The notes under the pieces are model-generated. The model was not told the DNA's origin. It did not search any database and worked only from the letters and a program-made list of their open reading frames with translations. Source: Lutibacter sp. (GTDB lineage: Bacteria; Bacteroidota; Bacteroidia; Flavobacteriales; Flavobacteriaceae). Taken from it: DNA of 7,228 nucleotides. Location: contig SDWL01000099.1 of assembly GCA_004195315.1 (NCBI GenBank), positions 1 to 7,228 of the forward strand. Reading direction: 5' to 3'. A program made the translations under genes and the position numbers. Shown here in pieces: positions 1-6,760 of this stretch (its first letter is position 1; every line of letters starts with the position of its first letter).

Positions 1-19
1 AGATGTGTATAAGAGACAG
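1..19 (+). other. Synthetic Tn5/Nextera mosaic-end adapter, left terminus
   Basis: The first 19 bases read AGATGTGTATAAGAGACAG, which is exactly the engineered Tn5 mosaic end used in tagmentation libraries. It is a designed hybrid of the natural outside and inside ends of Tn5, so a perfect copy at a contig edge points to an untrimmed adapter. The same 19 bases occur inverted at the other terminus. This segment is not genomic and should be trimmed. Confidence 0.97.
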
Positions 20-295
20 TGTAAAAGTAATTGATACTTAATTATTTGCACTAACCTAAGTTGTTTTAGTTACTTTAAAATAGTGCTTTTTAGTTTAAAT
101 TTCATTTGTATTTAGTGCGATAAACACGGTTGAACATAAAACTGTTTTATTTTAATATAAAGCAATGAAATATTGAGAATAACATATTTTTAAAAACCTT
201 TTTTTAAGTTAAACAAGTAATTAAATGATAACCTAAAGTTAACATTACTTTCGTAAAAGTTTTATTTATTTGCCGTGACAAAAACGATTACTATA

Positions 296-379
296 ATGAG
301 CTTTTTTCATGTGCTTTTAACATTTATTTATTTTATCACCTTAATTGTAAATTCACAAGAAAAAATATATTTAAAATAG
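296..379 (+). CDS. Tiny ORF resembling a secretion signal peptide (possible gene fragment)
   Basis: A 27-codon frame runs from ATG at 296 to TAG at 377. It encodes a short hydrophobic segment (LLTFIYFITLIVNS) followed by QEKIYLK. Flavobacterial secreted proteins often begin this way: a hydrophobic core, then a Ser-Gln-Glu-Lys cleavage region. Here the frame closes right after the putative cleavage site, and the next codons contain further stops. It may be the decayed start of a lost secreted protein, a small membrane peptide, or chance in AT-rich DNA. No Shine-Dalgarno sequence is visible. The recognition is by resemblance only and translation is unproven. Confidence 0.2.
   Translation: MSFFHVLLTFIYFITLIVNSQEKIYLK
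345..373 (+). promoter_or_regulatory. Candidate Bacteroidota sigma promoter for the phosphate permease
   Basis: TTG at 345-347 is followed, after 18 bases, by TATATTTA at 366-373. This differs from the Bacteroidota -7 consensus TAnnTTTG only at the last base, and the spacing is close to the usual 19-21. Transcription would start near 380, leaving a leader of roughly 50 bases before the ATG at 429. In such AT-rich DNA near-matches are common. A second -7-like element, TACATTTA at 400-407, has no TTG at the right distance. Confidence 0.35.
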
Positions 380-428
380 TATAAAAAAAATTAACTTATT
401 ACATTTACTTTTAAAAAAAAACAAAAAA

Positions 429-2687
429 ATGGATAATATTTACTTATTAATGATTATTGCTCTTGCCGTTTTAGCTATTGCTGATTTAGTTGTAGGAGTT
501 AGTAACGATGCTGTAAACTTTTTAAATTCAGCTATTGGTTCTAAAGCTGTTTCGTTTAAAACCATATTGATCGTTGCGAGTCTTGGGATATTTTTCGGGG
601 CTATTTTCTCTAGTGGTATGATGGAAGTTGCTCGTAAAGGGATATTTAATCCTGAAATGTTTATGTTTAGCGATATTATGATCATTTTTATGGCTGTAAT
701 GATTACAGACATTTTATTGCTCGATTTTTTTAATACAATAGGAATGCCAACTTCAACTACAGTTTCAATTGTTTTTGAATTGCTAGGAGCTTCCGTTGCA
801 GTAGCCTTAATTAAAATTGGCGCTAATAATGGTGATTTTATGGATTTGTATAATTATATAAACACATCAAAAGCCACACAAATTATTGTTGGAATTCTAC
901 TCTCTGTTGTAATTGCTTTTTCTGTTGGTGCAATTGTACAATATATTTCGCGATTATTATTGTCTTTTAATTTTGAAAAAAAGGCTAAATGGGCTGGAGC
1001 ATTATTTGGAGGTGTGGCATTATCTGCAATTATGTATTTCATCTTTATGAAAGGTATTAAAGGGTCTGCTTATTCAGATGCAACTTTTAATATTATTGAA
1101 GGTTATACTATTAAAGTATTTTTAGAGAAATATGTATTATCTATTTTAGGTGTTAATTTAATTTTTTGGTCAATATTATCATATATTCTAATAAATTTCT
1201 TTAAAGTTAATATTTACAAAATTATTATTGTTGTAGGTACATTTGCGCTTGCTTTAGCTTTTGCTGGTAATGATTTAGTAAACTTTATTGGTGTTCCAAT
1301 TGCTGCTTGGCAATCTTATGAAGCTTGGGTAGGATCTGGAATTCCTGCAACAGAATTTGCTATGGATTTTTTAGGTAAAAAAGTTCCTACACCAACTATA
1401 TTACTTTTTGCAGCTGGTTTTATTATGGTATTAACGCTTTGGTTTTCTAAAAAAGCTAGATATGTGACTGAAACAGAAATCAACCTATCTAGAGAAGGAG
1501 ATGGGAAAGAACGTTTTAATCCTAATTTTTTATCAAGAGGATTTGTAAGAACTGCTATCATGTTTTCAAAATATTTAACATATTTGATTCCTAAAGCTAT
1601 TGGAAGTAAAATTGAAAAACAATTTGAAAAACCGGTAATTAAATTGGCTCATGGGAAAAGACATGAATTACCAGCTTTTGATATGGTTCGTGCTGCTGTT
1701 AATTTAATGGTTGCAGGTGTATTAATTTCTATTGCAACATCATATAAATTACCCTTGTCAACAACTTACGTTACTTTTATGGTGGCAATGGGTTCATCTT
1801 TAGCTGATAGAGCATGGGGAGCTGAAAGTGCTGTTTATAGAGTTGCTGGTGTTTTAAACGTAATTGGAGGTTGGTTTTTTACTGCTTTTATTGCTTTTAT
1901 TGCTGCTGGTATAATTGCATATTTAATCTTTTTAGGAGGAGGCACAATGATTGCTATTTTACTTTTACTAGCGGTTTTATTATTAGTTAGAAACTCCATA
2001 AAACATATTAAAAGAACAAAAGAAACGCAATCTGAAGACAGCTTATATAGATCTGAAAGTAAATCTGTTAAAGGTGTAATTGAAGAAAGTGCTGATAACA
2101 TCTCTAAAGTACTTAAAAGAGTAAGTAAAATTAATGAAAACACTATTAATGGCTTAATTAAACAAGATTTACCAACTCTTAAAAAGACTAAGAAAACTGT
2201 TGTTAAGTTAGAAGATGAAATTGAAGATTTACAAAACAATATTTTCTACTTCATCAAAAATTTAGATGAATCGTCTGTAAGTGCTAGTAAATTTTATATA
2301 GATGTTATTGGAGATTTACAAGATATTGCCCAATCAGTTTCATTTATTTCAAAAGTAAGTCATAAACATATTAACAATAACCATACAGGTTTAAAGGTAA
2401 ATCAAGCAAAAGAGTTAAAAGAAATAAATGAAAAATTACAACATTTATTTGGTAAGATTAGAACTATTTTCGATTCACGTTCTTTTGATAAAATTGCTTC
2501 TATAATAGAAGAAAAACAAGATTTATTAAATGATGTTTCTTCATATGCTCAGAAACAAGTAGAGCGTACAAGAACTACAGAATCTAGCCCAAAAAATACA
2601 ACTCTTTACTTTAGTATCTTATTAGAAACTGAAGACTTAATAAAATCTACTATGGATTTATTAGAGTTATACGCAACAAAAAAATAA
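429..2687 (+). CDS. PiT-family inorganic phosphate permease with C-terminal PhoU-like domain
   Basis: This is an integral inner-membrane symporter that imports inorganic phosphate, of the PiT/Pho4 family. The protein has 752 residues. Two inverted family repeats are visible. The first has GVSNDAVN at 23-30 and GMPTSTT at 105-111. The second has AGNDLVN at 279-285 and PLSTT at 442-446. Each pairs the Asn-Asp motif of the transport site with a Pro/Ser/Thr-rich helix start. About a dozen hydrophobic segments fill residues 5-340 and 420-520, with a polar loop at about 341-420. From about 530 the chain becomes charged and helical, with coiled-coil character to the end, matching the PhoU-like (DUF47-type) tail fused to this transporter in many Bacteroidota. 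That tail probably acts in the cytoplasm to modulate transport. The ATG at 429 follows an A-run with no Shine-Dalgarno site, and the hydrophobic N-terminus fits this start. The gene is intact and stands alone, convergent with nrdA. The family call is firm; the affinity and coupling ion are not visible from sequence. Confidence 0.95.
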   Translation: MDNIYLLMIIALAVLAIADLVVGVSNDAVNFLNSAIGSKAVSFKTILIVASLGIFFGAIFSSGMMEVARKGIFNPEMFMFSDIMIIFMAVMITDILLLDFFNTIGMPTSTTVSIVFELLGASVAVALIKIGANNGDFMDLYNYINTSKATQIIVGILLSVVIAFSVGAIVQYISRLLLSFNFEKKAKWAGALFGGVALSAIMYFIFMKGIKGSAYSDATFNIIEGYTIKVFLEKYVLSILGVNLIFWSILSYILINFFKVNIYKIIIVVGTFALALAFAGNDLVNFIGVPIAAWQSYEAWVGSGIPATEFAMDFLGKKVPTPTILLFAAGFIMVLTLWFSKKARYVTETEINLSREGDGKERFNPNFLSRGFVRTAIMFSKYLTYLIPKAIGSKIEKQFEKPVIKLAHGKRHELPAFDMVRAAVNLMVAGVLISIATSYKLPLSTTYVTFMVAMGSSLADRAWGAESAVYRVAGVLNVIGGWFFTAFIAFIAAGIIAYLIFLGGGTMIAILLLLAVLLLVRNSIKHIKRTKETQSEDSLYRSESKSVKGVIEESADNISKVLKRVSKINENTINGLIKQDLPTLKKTKKTVVKLEDEIEDLQNNIFYFIKNLDESSVSASKFYIDVIGDLQDIAQSVSFISKVSHKHINNNHTGLKVNQAKELKEINEKLQHLFGKIRTIFDSRSFDKIASIIEEKQDLLNDVSSYAQKQVERTRTTESSPKNTTLYFSILLETEDLIKSTMDLLELYATKK

Positions 2688-2707
2688 ATTTTATTTCACA
2701 AAAAATT

Positions 2708-2742
2708 AAAGAGCCTTCACTTAATAAGTTGAGGCTCTTTTT
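2708..2742 (+). terminator. Intrinsic terminator of the phosphate permease gene
   Basis: AAAGAGCCT at 2708-2716 pairs perfectly with AGGCTCTTT at 2732-2740. The intervening 15 bases can extend the stem through CTT/AAG around an AAT loop. Five T residues (2738-2742) follow on the plus strand. It begins 20 bases after the permease stop codon. On the minus strand the hairpin is followed by TTTAATTTTT, so it may also stop transcription arriving from the nrd side. Confidence 0.85.
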
Positions 2743-2762
2743 AAATATATGTGTTTACTTAA

Positions 2763-2861
2763 TTATTGTAACGAATCACAAATATATCAATCATAAGGGG
2801 CTTTTTGTGATTCAATTAGTATTGCTTTCAATTCTTCAAATAACAAAGACTTTTTCTTTAT
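2763..2861 (-). pseudogene. Remnant of a second NrdA C-terminal tail
   Basis: On the minus strand this frame reads KKKSLLFEELKAILIESQ, then KAPYD, TGA, and Y-I-C-D-S-L-Q before a TAA at 2763-2765. It aligns without gaps to the end of the intact NrdA in this window (KPLLPEELKEMLISSQ, NNPDD, C-E-M-C-G-S). By hand count, 13 of 21 residues match from the Lys of KSLL to the last Asp, and about 50 of 72 bases match over the aligned codons. The codon for the first tail cysteine is TGA here (2787-2789), while the second Cys and final Ser are kept. No start codon precedes it, and an in-frame TAA sits at 2862-2864. It lies beyond the nrd terminator, so it is best read as a non-functional leftover of a diverged nrdA copy. 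The homology is convincing; the mechanism that left it is inferred. Confidence 0.75.
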
Positions 2862-2884
2862 TTAATTTTGTGAAAATTTATGAA

Positions 2885-2922
2885 ATAAAAAAGAGTCTCA
2901 ATTTTTGAAAAAAGAGACTCTT
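2885..2922 (-). terminator. Intrinsic terminator of the nrdB-nrdA transcription unit
   Basis: AAGAGTCTC at 2891-2899 pairs perfectly with GAGACTCTT at 2914-2922, a 9-bp stem. The AT-rich loop can itself zip further through TTTT/AAAA. Read on the minus strand, the stem runs into a T-rich tail (TTTTTTATTTC) across 2891-2881. It lies about 160 bases beyond the nrdA stop codon and just before the NrdA-tail remnant. Confidence 0.8.
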
Positions 2923-3035
2923 GCTATTGGGTTGATTATTTAACCATTTAATATCCTTACTAAAAAATGATTCTTTCAAATTAATATTCAGAATTCAAAG
3001 GTCACAAAAAACAATAAGTGATATTTTTTATAGAG

Positions 3036-3057
3036 AATATCTTATTCATAAGATATT
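3036..3057. repeat. AT-rich perfect hairpin just downstream of nrdA
   Basis: AATATCTTA (3036-3044) and TAAGATATT (3049-3057) form a 9-bp perfect inverted repeat around a TTCA loop, 26 bases past the nrdA stop. There is no good T-run after it on the minus strand, so it is not a textbook terminator. It could stabilise the mRNA 3' end or be chance in AT-rich sequence. Confidence 0.4.
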
Positions 3058-3082
3058 AACAATTATTAATTTTTACAATTAT

Positions 3083-5464
3083 CTAAGAGCCACACATTTC
3101 ACAATCATCAGGATTATTTTGTGATGAGATTAACATTTCTTTTAATTCTTCTGGCAACAAAGGTTTTATTTCTTCTTTTTTGCTTTTTGAAACGGTAAAT
3201 TGTATTGCATTTACAGCGCTTTTTGTTCGCAAATAATACATTCCCGTTTTTAATCCAGATTTCCAAGCATAAAAATGCATAGATGTTAATTTTGAATAGT
3301 TCGCATCTTGCATAAATAAGTTTAGCGATTGTGATTGATCTACAAAATAACCTCTTTGACGAGACATATCAATAATATCCCTCATGCTTAATTCCCATAC
3401 TGTTTTATACAATTCTTTTAATTCTTGTGGAATTACATCAATATGCTGAATAGAACCATTAGCGCGCATAATTTCTTCTTTCATTTCATTATCCCACAAG
3501 CTCAATTCAGCTAAATCTTCTAATAAATGTTTGTTTACAATAATAAATTCTCCACTTAAAACTCTTCTTGTATAAATATTGGATGTGTAAGGTTCAAAAG
3601 CTTCATTATTACCTAAAATTTGAGATGTTGAAGCCGTTGGCATAGGAGCCACTAATAAAGAATTTCGCACACCATTTTGCATCACTTCTTTTCGTAAAGA
3701 TTTCCAATCCCATCTTCCGCTTAAATCGTCTTCTGAAACTCCCCACATGTTAAACTGAAATTCACCTTGTGACATTGGTGAACCTTTAAAAGTTGAATAT
3801 GGCTCTTTAGTTTTCGCAATTTCCATTGATGAAGTTACTGCCGCAAAATAAATGGTTTCAAAAATTTCTTGATTTAATTTTTTTGCTTCATTACTAGTAA
3901 AAGGCATACGTAACATAATGAATGTATCTGCCAAACCTTGAATTCCCAATCCAATTGGCCTATGACGAACGTTTGAATTTTCAGCTTCTTTTACCGGATA
4001 GTAATTACGATCAATAACTGTATCTAAATTTCGCGTAACTTTTTTAGTGACTTTAAATAGTTTTTTATGATTGAAAAATTTAACTCCTTCTTTATCTTCT
4101 TCAACAAACATTGGTAGAGCAATTGAAGCTAAGTTACAAACGGCAACCTCATCTTTTGCCGTATATTCCATAATTTCAGTACATAAATTTGAGGAGCGAA
4201 TAGTTCCTAAATTTTTTTGATTTGATTTTCTATTTGCTGCATCTTTATAAAGCATATAAGGGTTTCCTGTTTCAATTTGCGCTTCTAATATCTTTTCCCA
4301 AAGCTCACGTGCTTTAATTGTTTTTCTTCCTTTGCCAACTTTTTCATACCCTGTATATAATTTTTCAAATTCATCACCATACGTGTCAAATAAATGTGGA
4401 CATTCATTTGGACACATTAATGTCCATTCTCCATTTTCTTCCACACGTTTCATAAATAAATCTGGAATCCACATGGCATAAAATAAATCACGCGCACGCA
4501 TTTCTTCAGCTCCTGTGTTTTTACGTAAGTCTAAAAAATCAAAAACATCAGCGTGCCATGGTTCCATATAAATCGCAAAAGAGCCTTTACGTTTTCCTCC
4601 TCCCTGATCTACATAACGTGCCGTGTCATTATACACTTTTAACATTGGCACAATGCCATTTGAAGTGCCATTAGTTCCTCTAATATAAGAACCTGTTGCA
4701 CGCACATTATGAATTGACAATCCAACGCCACCAGCAGACTGAGATATTTTAGCCGTTTGTTTTAAGGTGTCATAAATTCCATCAATACTATCGTCTTGAA
4801 TTTGTAATAAGAAACAAGACGACATTTGTGGTTTAGGTGTACCTGCATTAAATAATGTTGGTGTAGCATGTGTAAATATTTTTTTAGACATTAACTCATA
4901 CGTTTCAATTGCTTCATCAATATCATCTTGATGAATCCCGATGGAAACACGCATTAACATATGTTGTGGTCGTTCTACTATTTCTCCATTCAATTTCAAT
5001 AAATAGGAACGTTCTAGGGTTTTAAATCCAAAATAATCATAACCAAAATCTCTATTATAAATAATTGTTGAATCTAATTTTTCAGCATTATCTGTAATAA
5101 CTTTATAGGTTTCATCTGACAATAATGGTGCTTTTTTACCTGTACGTGGATTTACATATGTGTACAAATCCGTCATTACATCAGAAAAACTTTTTTTGGT
5201 GTTTTTATGTAAGTTTGAAACAACTATTCGAGCTGCAAGCCTTGCATAATCAGGGTGCTGAACAGTCATAGTTGCCGCTATCTCTGATGCTAAGTTGTCA
5301 AGTTCAGAAGTAGTAACTCCATCATACAAGCCTTCTATAACTCTCATAGCAACCTTCACAGGGTCTACTAATTTATTTAATCCATAGCACATTTTTCTAA
5401 TTCTAGATGTGATTTTATCAAACATCACAGGTTCTTTTCTGCCGTCTCTTTTTAGTACAAACAT
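3083..5464 (-). CDS. nrdA: Class Ia ribonucleoside-diphosphate reductase, large (alpha) subunit
   Basis: This cytoplasmic enzyme reduces ribonucleoside diphosphates to deoxyribonucleotides for DNA synthesis, using the radical supplied by NrdB. The 793 residues show the complete layout. An N-terminal ATP-cone (about 1-90, starting FVLKRDGRKEPVMFDKITSR) is the allosteric activity site. The catalytic barrel follows. Active-site residues by family alignment are Cys217 (in PQMSSCFLL), Asn426-Cys428-Glu430 (in SSNLCTEIM), with Cys428 the thiyl-radical cysteine, and Cys443 (in VAVCNLAS). The substrate-phosphate loop PMPTASTSQ is at 607-615. The radical-transfer tyrosine pair is Tyr743-Tyr744. The flexible tail ends C788-E-M-C791-G-S, the pair that re-reduces the active site. 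Sequence and tail resemble eukaryotic RRM1 more than Escherichia coli NrdA, as is usual in Bacteroidota. The start matches the family N-terminus exactly, although no Shine-Dalgarno site is seen. nrdB lies 127 bases upstream on the same strand. All key residues are present, so the gene appears functional. Confidence 0.98.
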   Translation of the reverse strand: MFVLKRDGRKEPVMFDKITSRIRKMCYGLNKLVDPVKVAMRVIEGLYDGVTTSELDNLASEIAATMTVQHPDYARLAARIVVSNLHKNTKKSFSDVMTDLYTYVNPRTGKKAPLLSDETYKVITDNAEKLDSTIIYNRDFGYDYFGFKTLERSYLLKLNGEIVERPQHMLMRVSIGIHQDDIDEAIETYELMSKKIFTHATPTLFNAGTPKPQMSSCFLLQIQDDSIDGIYDTLKQTAKISQSAGGVGLSIHNVRATGSYIRGTNGTSNGIVPMLKVYNDTARYVDQGGGKRKGSFAIYMEPWHADVFDFLDLRKNTGAEEMRARDLFYAMWIPDLFMKRVEENGEWTLMCPNECPHLFDTYGDEFEKLYTGYEKVGKGRKTIKARELWEKILEAQIETGNPYMLYKDAANRKSNQKNLGTIRSSNLCTEIMEYTAKDEVAVCNLASIALPMFVEEDKEGVKFFNHKKLFKVTKKVTRNLDTVIDRNYYPVKEAENSNVRHRPIGLGIQGLADTFIMLRMPFTSNEAKKLNQEIFETIYFAAVTSSMEIAKTKEPYSTFKGSPMSQGEFQFNMWGVSEDDLSGRWDWKSLRKEVMQNGVRNSLLVAPMPTASTSQILGNNEAFEPYTSNIYTRRVLSGEFIIVNKHLLEDLAELSLWDNEMKEEIMRANGSIQHIDVIPQELKELYKTVWELSMRDIIDMSRQRGYFVDQSQSLNLFMQDANYSKLTSMHFYAWKSGLKTGMYYLRTKSAVNAIQFTVSKSKKEEIKPLLPEELKEMLISSQNNPDDCEMCGS

Positions 5465-5591
5465 AGGTTACATGTATTTTTTTAGTTAGTTAATTTTATA
5501 AAAATCATATAAGCGATGATGCTATTGATTTTTGAATGAAAATTCAAGAGGGTTTGAATTGAATTTTATTTTTTTGATTTTCTACTTTAGT
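5465..5591 (-). other. nrdB-nrdA intergenic leader
   Basis: These 127 bases separate the nrdB stop from the nrdA start. I see no good TAnnTTTG promoter on the minus strand, which favours co-transcription from upstream of nrdB. A small stem (TTGAAT at 5532-5537 with ATTCAA at 5542-5547) can compete with a second TTGAAT at 5553-5558, a weak alternative pairing of uncertain meaning. The shared nrd leader motif lies at 5480-5491. Confidence 0.5.
5480..5491 (-). repeat. Shared nrd leader motif, nrdA copy
   Basis: On the minus strand this reads AACTAACTAAAA, ending 15 bases before the nrdA ATG. The identical 12-mer lies just before the nrdB ATG. It could be a translation-enhancing A-rich leader element, a regulator or RNA-binding site, or the trace of a shared origin for the two leaders. 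Confidence 0.45.
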
Positions 5592-6569
5592 TTAAAAATC
5601 CGCATCAAAGCTTAGATCTCCAGCTCCAGTTCCACCACTTTTCACACCTGCTTTTTGATATTCGGAAACTCGTTTTTCAAAGAAATTAGTTTTTCCTTCT
5701 AATGAAATCATTTCCATAAAATCGAATGGGTTTGCAGTGTTGTAAACTTTATCACAACCGTATTCCACCAATAATCTATCGGTTACAAATTCTAAATATT
5801 GGGTCATTAATTTTGAATTCATTCCAATTAAACTCACTGGCAAAGATTCTGTAATAAATACACGTTCTATAGCTAAAGCATCAATTAAAATTTCGGTAAT
5901 GCGTTCTTTTGGAACTTTATTTACTATATGATTTTGGTGTAAATGCACTGCGAAATCTGCATGTAAGCCTTCATCACGATTTATTAACTCGTTTGAAAAG
6001 GTTAATCCTGGTAATAACCCTCTTTTTTTCATCCAAAAGATAGAACAAAAACTTCCTGAGAAAAAGATACCTTCAACTGCTGAAAAAGCAATTAGACGTT
6101 CAGCAAAACTATCACTTTCAATCCATTTTAATGCCCAGTCAGCCTTTTCTTTAATAGCTGGAAAAATTTCAATAGCCCTAAAAAGCTCATCTTTTTCTTT
6201 TTCATTTTTAATATAGGTATCAATTAATAACGAATACACTTCAGAATGAATATTTTCCATCATTAATTGAAATCCGTAGAAAAATTTCGCTTCGGTATAT
6301 TGCACTTCGGAAACGAAATTCTCTGCTAAATTTTCATTTACAATACCATCAGAAGCAGCAAAAAAGGCTAAAATATGTTTGATGAAATAACGTTCATCAT
6401 CACTTAATTTTGTTTCCCAATCTATTACATCTTGGTGTAAATCTATTTCCTCAGCAGTCCAAATACTTGCTTCCTGTTTTTTATACCATTCCCAAATATC
6501 ATGATGTTGAATTGGAAAAATAACAAATCGATTTTTGTTAGGTTGTAAAATAGGTTCAATAAATGACAT
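5592..6569 (-). CDS. nrdB: Class Ia ribonucleoside-diphosphate reductase, small (beta) subunit
   Basis: This is the radical-generating subunit: a ferritin-like helical bundle holding a di-iron centre and a stable tyrosyl radical, acting in the cytoplasm with NrdA. It has 325 residues. The metal ligands by alignment are Asp74 (in FFAASDGIVNEN), Glu105 and His108 (in MENIHSEVY), Glu166 (in SAVEGIFF), and Glu200 and His203 (in RDEGLHADF). The radical Tyr112 is present, so this is not a Tyr-less or metal-free variant. Trp37 (in ASIWTAEE) and Tyr304 (in RVSEYQK) are the expected electron-transfer residues. The acidic C-terminus DLSFDADF is the tail that docks on NrdA. Motifs match eukaryotic RRM2 closely (VIFPI..HDIW, PGLTFSNELI.RDEGLH, LEGKTNFFEKRV), as known for Bacteroidota. 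Compared with mammalian R2 it lacks the long N-terminal extension. The ATG at 6569 fits the family start, again without a Shine-Dalgarno site. It is the first gene of the nrdB-nrdA pair. Confidence 0.98.
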   Translation of the reverse strand: MSFIEPILQPNKNRFVIFPIQHHDIWEWYKKQEASIWTAEEIDLHQDVIDWETKLSDDERYFIKHILAFFAASDGIVNENLAENFVSEVQYTEAKFFYGFQLMMENIHSEVYSLLIDTYIKNEKEKDELFRAIEIFPAIKEKADWALKWIESDSFAERLIAFSAVEGIFFSGSFCSIFWMKKRGLLPGLTFSNELINRDEGLHADFAVHLHQNHIVNKVPKERITEILIDALAIERVFITESLPVSLIGMNSKLMTQYLEFVTDRLLVEYGCDKVYNTANPFDFMEMISLEGKTNFFEKRVSEYQKAGVKSGGTGAGDLSFDADF

Positions 6570-6578
6570 TTATGGTAG

Positions 6579-6590
6579 TTTTAGTTAGTT
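6579..6590 (-). repeat. Shared nrd leader motif, nrdB copy
   Basis: AACTAACTAAAA on the minus strand, ending 9 bases before the nrdB ATG and identical to the copy before nrdA at 5480-5491. The flanking bases differ between the two sites (CC and CT next to the nrdB copy, TT and AA next to the nrdA copy). Confidence 0.45.
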
Positions 6591-6671
6591 TGGTAAAAAG
6601 TTGATTTTTTTCGATAAAAACGAGTAAAACAAATATTGAAAAAAAAATGCCATAAAAAAAGGGTACTTATT

Positions 6672-6705
6672 CACATTTAGGCCTAAGTTTTTAACATTTT
6701 ATCAA
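6672..6705 (-). promoter_or_regulatory. Candidate promoter of the nrdB-nrdA unit
   Basis: On the minus strand TTG (6705-6703) is followed, after 23 bases, by TAAATGTG (6679-6672). The latter has one mismatch to the Bacteroidota -7 consensus TAnnTTTG, and the spacing is at the long end of the accepted range. The start point would fall near 6665, giving a leader of about 95 bases. A weaker alternative is AATATTTG at 6637-6630, which lacks a TTG partner. I saw no clear NrdR box. Confidence 0.3.
6677..6686. promoter_or_regulatory. 10-bp palindrome TTAGGCCTAA in the nrdB upstream region
   Basis: A perfect palindrome with a GGCC centre sits in otherwise strongly AT-rich DNA and overlaps the candidate nrdB -7 element. 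It could be an operator half-site. It is short enough to occur by chance in a window of this size, and no regulator is named. Confidence 0.2.
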
Positions 6706-6760
6706 TTTTTTAATAAACGATTAAATAGTCTTAAAAGCTGACTTTCAACTATTTACATTT

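Larger units (their letters stand above)
20..428. other. Non-coding leader region upstream of the phosphate permease gene
   Basis: This stretch of about 400 bases is very AT-rich and holds no convincing gene on either strand. Visible items are a candidate Bacteroidota-type promoter at 345-373, a 27-codon ORF at 296-379 resembling a signal peptide, and an A-run of about 18 bases containing a single C just before the permease start. I saw no tRNA, riboswitch or terminator here. Any gene to the left lies outside the fragment. Confidence 0.6.

Noticed and set aside
270..297. TTGCCG ... TATAAT, a sigma-70-like promoter with 16-base spacing
   Set aside because: Bacteroidota use a different housekeeping consensus, and such a TATAAT match is easy to get by chance in AT-rich DNA.
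440..1561. Three shorter minus-strand open frames opposite the permease
   Set aside because: They lie wholly within a clear family gene on the other strand and show no recognisable motifs.
1835..2239. 134-codon minus-strand open frame inside the permease gene
   Set aside because: It is antisense to the intact permease coding sequence, has Ser/Leu-rich low-complexity content and no family motif; a shadow of the AT-rich codon pattern.
5532..5558. Competing TTGAAT/ATTCAA stems between nrdB and nrdA as a riboswitch or attenuator
   Set aside because: The stems are only 5-6 bp of mostly A-U pairs with no conserved aptamer core or T-run.
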